Origin: Bacillota bacterium
GTDB taxonomy: Bacteria > Bacillota > Clostridia > Peptostreptococcales > Anaerovoracaceae
Direction of reading: 5' to 3'
NCBI GenBank assembly: GCA_016284575.1
Contig: JAEEPD010000137.1
Coordinates: 1-8,929, forward strand
DNA: 8,929 nucleotides
This document shows, piece by piece, positions 7,201 to 8,929 of the stretch; positions within the stretch are counted from its first letter, which is position 1, and every line of letters starts with the position of its first letter. The translations under genes were made by a program, and so were the position numbers. The notes below the pieces were generated by a model that was not told the origin of the DNA, searched no databases, and saw nothing but the letters and a program-made list of their open reading frames with translations.

Positions 7201-8146
7201 CCTTGCAGGCAGCACCGGAAATAACGGCCCTGTCTGCGACGGCTACGCAAGAGCCTTCAAGCTCCTCTGCGATCGCATGGGCGTCCCCTGCATGCTTCAG
7301 GGCGGCTACGCCTTTGTTTCAGCCGGCGCTGCTCCTGAATACCACATGTGGAACCAGATCCAGATGGAGGATGAAAACTGGTACGGAGCGGACATCTGCT
7401 GGAACGATCCCGTGGTAAGCGGAGCTCCCGCACCTGTCAGCGGCAAAGAAAACGAAAGCTGGCTCTTTGCAGGCGCGGATTCCGTGATCGGCGGCCTCAA
7501 GTTCTCCGAATCCCACCAGGCTGAAGAGCAGTCCGAGGGCGATGCCAACTACTTCAGCAGCCTGAACATCTACCTGAGCGGCTACAGCGCCCTCACCACC
7601 ATGGACTTTGGTGACGTGGGTCTGGGCGACTGGTTCTACGAATATGTGAAGCTGATGAAGGACCGCGGTCTCATGGAGGGTACCTCCGAGGGCAGATTCT
7701 CGCCCCTTGGCACATCCACCAGAGCCCAGATAGCCATGGTGCTCTACAGGATGGCTGGAAAGCCCGTCACCGAGGCGGAAAACAGCTTCAGCGATGTTAA
7801 CGCATCCGACTGGTTCTTCGATCCCGTACTCTGGGCAAAGGCTGCTGAGATTACCGACGGCGTAAGCGCAGGAAAATTCGGTCCCCAGATAAAGATAACC
7901 AGAGAGCAGATCATCACATTCCTGTACCGCTATGCGGACAGCAAGGGCACGGCAGGGGAGGCTCATGCAGCTGTTCTGGACCGATTCAGCGACAAGGATC
8001 AGATCAGCGAATACGCAAAGATCCCCATGGCCTGGGCTGTGGAAAACGGCATCCTTGAAGGCCGAAGCAACGCAAAGCTGGCTCCTGCGGATACCGCAAA
8101 CCGCGCTGAACTGGCTGCAATTCTGGCAAGATTCATAGGCGAATAG
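4295..8146 (+). CDS. Large modular surface protein: InlB-type repeat, cysteine-pair modules, transglutaminase-like core, three SLH domains (1283 aa)
   Basis: Exported, wall-bound protein with an intact transglutaminase-like site. Order: Sec signal peptide (1-25, cut after VFA); beta-rich modules, two of which (about 27-107 and 331-407) end in the MPxxxxxISAxLS signature of bacterial surface repeats, with a Ser/Thr/Gly-rich stretch between; an InlB/Flg_new-type repeat (about 410-474, VHWVNYDGTTLLDETV to TFAGWDPTP); cysteine-bearing modules (about 478-630) with CAHC (578-581) and CSVC (618-621); an acidic Ser/Asp linker (636-661); a paralogous pre-core module (about 694-900); the core with Cys981 in GPVCDGYA, His1017 in HMWNQ and Asp1033 in GADICWNDP; SLH domains at about 1104-1155, 1164-1215 and 1229-1283. 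Adhesion modules and an enzyme on one wall-anchored chain suggest action on an external protein or glycan target (inference). The pre-core, core and SLH parts duplicate the gene at 888. Substrate unknown. Confidence 0.9.
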   Translation: MKRKVLSLIMALALCLAAFPTAVFAADSYSISTVGATASLTNGNDPVTEAEAGTEFIVTADNYDSNVFQLDWEFDPSAPYYVEGDAPGTIIVTMPENNVTISAVLSPYVAEILNDQSKLGIYADIEAAFNMLTDESGLTLKLINDAGSPDGEVFGINTGIVDLNGYILEFGTIEASEGFTVMDSSGSDSAAFIIQSLTVNSTGQSDASLSISGATLTVNEGCTLGGVGLTLDGSAALALKCDMTVTDPQSFSMGLASGCSVSVAAGKKIQPGSSTDLSKARLAAALTGCLPEGRYISEADLNVYENGSADPVQAEIVYGYSNADKEFDLALSETEAWLVDYENSATNAAVRATAGQKVYYSSSLMSGDGKELSFILSPDTVVKSIDSNGMYVVMPASDLSISATLSAIQVPVHWVNYDGTTLLDETVDFGSVPEYSGNEPSKQEDAQYSYTFAGWDPTPAAITAETTYTALFEAKSLGHTHEYGEPEYTWSDDNSQVTVKLVCSLDSSHVLEETVDTECIEETAPGCETTGSAIYKSMPFSEPELSDLFTEKPVELPATGHDVSGEWESDENAHWKTCAHCSQAIGDDGHVGSSEHSWTERIVEQPTYDREGLKEIVCSVCGFYKESQPIPMLTPSSSDDDDDTSSSSSSSGSGSDSSDRSGITVRDASGNEIIVNNNDDKDKLDTEKPTQQDYSWFGRSEAPAPLNEEVYKTLEVISSFMEAEDGQAGGIGDAGAAGTFYKLPEADAPVQNDYELDTVQVADYNAPHYLADEASGSSIIQANSIEGSEFYHVNAATADKTVKYAELKPGDVVRTTAFNGIYISSLDKKASTYDADSKTLKNNIFASFVAFDLDHPEVFWLTGSTKVRVTSVTKGGKSTAYFFLVLADDKGFNMLQEEYNGEGKLEAGLKLRDESAEKIISSIREGLPEKADRKSVVQAINKWLTLNNEYNRTPDLSTIGYRPHRSISALAGSTGNNGPVCDGYARAFKLLCDRMGVPCMLQGGYAFVSAGAAPEYHMWNQIQMEDENWYGADICWNDPVVSGAPAPVSGKENESWLFAGADSVIGGLKFSESHQAEEQSEGDANYFSSLNIYLSGYSALTTMDFGDVGLGDWFYEYVKLMKDRGLMEGTSEGRFSPLGTSTRAQIAMVLYRMAGKPVTEAENSFSDVNASDWFFDPVLWAKAAEITDGVSAGKFGPQIKITREQIITFLYRYADSKGTAGEAHAAVLDRFSDKDQISEYAKIPMAWAVENGILEGRSNAKLAPADTANRAELAAILARFIGE
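6200..6277 (+). repeat. Low-complexity Ser/Asp linker coding region
   Basis: Codons 636-661 of the large surface protein encode an almost pure run of Ser, Asp and Gly (five Asp in a row, then seven Ser in a row), made of TCC/TCA/AGC and GAT/GAC codons. It separates the N-terminal adhesion-like modules from the transglutaminase half, so it is best read as a flexible, negatively charged hinge. Confidence 0.75.
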
Positions 8147-8178
8147 AATGCAGGCAGCTTCATAGCAGCTAAATACCG

Positions 8179-8206
8179 CCCGGAGGGCTTCGGCTCTCCG
8201 GGTTTT
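8179..8206 (+). terminator. Intrinsic terminator after the large SLH gene
   Basis: A 10-bp stem with one G-U pair (CCCGGAGGGC at 8179-8188, GCTCTCCGGG at 8193-8202) is capped by the stable tetraloop TTCG and followed by four T residues (8203-8206), about 32 bases after the stop codon. The T run is short but the stem is very stable. Confidence 0.8.
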
Positions 8207-8271
8207 GCATGCAGCCATGCACTAAAAAAATGTAAAACGGGTCAATTTAATGTTACGCAGAACTTCATTTA

Positions 8272-8280
8272 TGATAAAAT
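8272..8280 (+). promoter_or_regulatory. Candidate extended -10 promoter for the PuuD-like gene
   Basis: TG (8272-8273), one base, then TAAAAT (8275-8280) forms an extended -10 box about 40 bases before the start codon; no convincing -35 is visible. An imperfect leader hairpin (8292-8299 with 8304-8311, one mismatch, loop TAGC) reaches the first base of the ribosome binding site GGAGG (8311-8315). Confidence 0.45.
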
Positions 8281-8320
8281 ACAAAAGATAACGATTTTCT
8301 AGCGAAAAACGGAGGAGCAT

Positions 8321-8929
8321 ATGAAAAAACCATTGATCCTGATAACCCCGGACGAAACTGTCGATCCGGTGATGCACAGACCCTTCTACCTGCTCAAGCG
8401 CAGCTATGAGACCGCTGTGGCAGGAGCAGGAGCCACTCCCATCTGCCCGCTGGAGACCAGGTATTTCAAGGAATACACTGAAATGGCGGACGGACTTCTC
8501 ATCAGCGGCGGCATCTGGAACATCCATCCCGGCCGCTATAACGACGTCTACAAGAACAAGGACGCCAAGACTCCCGATGACATGAAGCTCTCCTTTACCA
8601 GAGACTCCCTTGAGCTTTCCCTCTGCAAGGCCTTTATCGAGGCTGGAAAGCCGGTATTTGGCATTGGCCGCGGCATGGAGATCATCAATGTCGCTCTGGG
8701 CGGCACCATGTATCAGGATCTGAAGGCCGAGCTTGGCATCGACCACCCCATAGCAGGCAGCTATAAAGTAAGCGTCGCTGAGGGCAGCAAGCTGGCGGAG
8801 CTTCTGGGAACGGAGATCACCGTCAACAACTACAACAATCAGGCTGTAAAGGACCTGGGCAGCGGCCTTAAGTGCGTCGCAAAGAGCGAGGACGGCATAA
8901 TCGAGGCTATAGAGCAGGAAAGCCTGCCC
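8321..8929 (+). CDS. PuuD-like class I glutamine amidotransferase family protein lacking the nucleophile Cys (3' end missing)
   Basis: The first 203 residues belong to the gamma-glutamyl-GABA hydrolase (peptidase C26, PuuD) family of class I glutamine amidotransferase folds, whose active members hydrolyse gamma-glutamyl amide bonds with a Cys-His-Glu triad. Family landmarks: ITPDET at the N-terminus, MADGLLISGG (55-64), TRDSLELSL (93-101), the elbow block PVFGIGRGMEIINVALGG (111-128) with GGTMYQDL, and NNQAVKDLGSGLKC (172-185). In active relatives the elbow reads GICRG; here Gly116 (GGC, 8666-8668) stands where the catalytic Cys should be. The HHQ motif before AVK is NNQ, and GGxDVxP is changed to GGIWNIHP. 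These changes suggest an inactive or repurposed protein. The C-terminal His/Glu region lies beyond the window. GGAGG ends five bases before the ATG. It is probably cytoplasmic, with no signal peptide. The fold call is strong; function unknown. Confidence 0.88.
   Translation, partial: MKKPLILITPDETVDPVMHRPFYLLKRSYETAVAGAGATPICPLETRYFKEYTEMADGLLISGGIWNIHPGRYNDVYKNKDAKTPDDMKLSFTRDSLELSLCKAFIEAGKPVFGIGRGMEIINVALGGTMYQDLKAELGIDHPIAGSYKVSVAEGSKLAELLGTEITVNNYNNQAVKDLGSGLKCVAKSEDGIIEAIEQESLP

Noticed and set aside
3121..8146. Dehydrogenase and surface proteins as one operon or defence system
   Set aside because: Strong terminators and separate promoters divide the genes, and no nuclease, ATPase or other effector domain is present.
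7319..8218. 299-codon open frame on the - strand covering the SLH region of the large gene
   Set aside because: It overlaps the terminator at 8179-8206 and mirrors SLH codons; no recognisable protein family in the translation.
8206..8221. Dyad TGCATG-CAGC-CATGCA as a second terminator
   Set aside because: The stem is only 6 bp and it is followed by an A run, not a T run, on the + strand; on the other strand the T run lies on the wrong side.
8222..8746. 174-codon open frame on the - strand opposite the PuuD-like gene
   Set aside because: The + strand frame matches a known family throughout and has a good ribosome binding site; the antisense frame matches nothing I recognise.

Overview
The window reads as chromosome of an anaerobic Gram-positive bacterium of the Bacillota, probably a gut or oral Clostridia. 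The clues are strong AGGAGG-type ribosome binding sites, surface proteins ending in three S-layer homology (SLH) domains of the clostridial 'TRGQ..TFLWR' type, a CcdA-thioredoxin fusion, and moderately high GC. GC counted by hand in two 360-base samples was 48% and 57%. I cannot place the organism more precisely. All five genes lie on the + strand. They are separated by gaps of about 150-205 bases, most of which hold a terminator and/or a promoter, so each gene looks like its own transcription unit. Nothing credible is encoded on the - strand.

Layout. (1) Bases 1-728 are the 3' end of a membrane thiol-disulfide protein: the last transmembrane part of CcdA fused to an extracytoplasmic TlpA/ResA-like thioredoxin domain with WCPPC. 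(2) Bases 888-2972 encode a 694-residue secreted protein with a signal peptide, a 12-residue tandem-repeat linker, a conserved module, a transglutaminase-like Cys-His-Asp core and three SLH domains. (3) Bases 3121-4089 encode a cytoplasmic D-2-hydroxyacid dehydrogenase. (4) Bases 4295-8146 encode a 1283-residue surface protein. It repeats the module, transglutaminase core and SLH design of gene 2, but carries about 660 extra N-terminal residues of beta-rich, InlB-type and cysteine-pair modules. (5) Bases 8321-8929 are the 5' part of a PuuD-like class I glutamine amidotransferase-family protein in which the nucleophile position is Gly instead of Cys.

How they fit together. The two transglutaminase-SLH proteins are close paralogues: 78 of 109 residues are identical across the catalytic core by direct count. 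Both are expected to be exported and held on the cell-wall polymer through their SLH domains, where they could cross-link or cleave surface proteins or peptides. The thioredoxin-like protein also acts outside the membrane and could in principle keep exported cysteines reduced, including the catalytic ones, but that link is only proximity. The dehydrogenase and the PuuD-like protein have no evident functional tie to the surface proteins.

Most worth following up are the apparently dead or repurposed PuuD-like protein, the duplicated transglutaminase-SLH pair with its shared pre-core module, and the composition step inside the large surface protein. I see no clear new multi-gene system.
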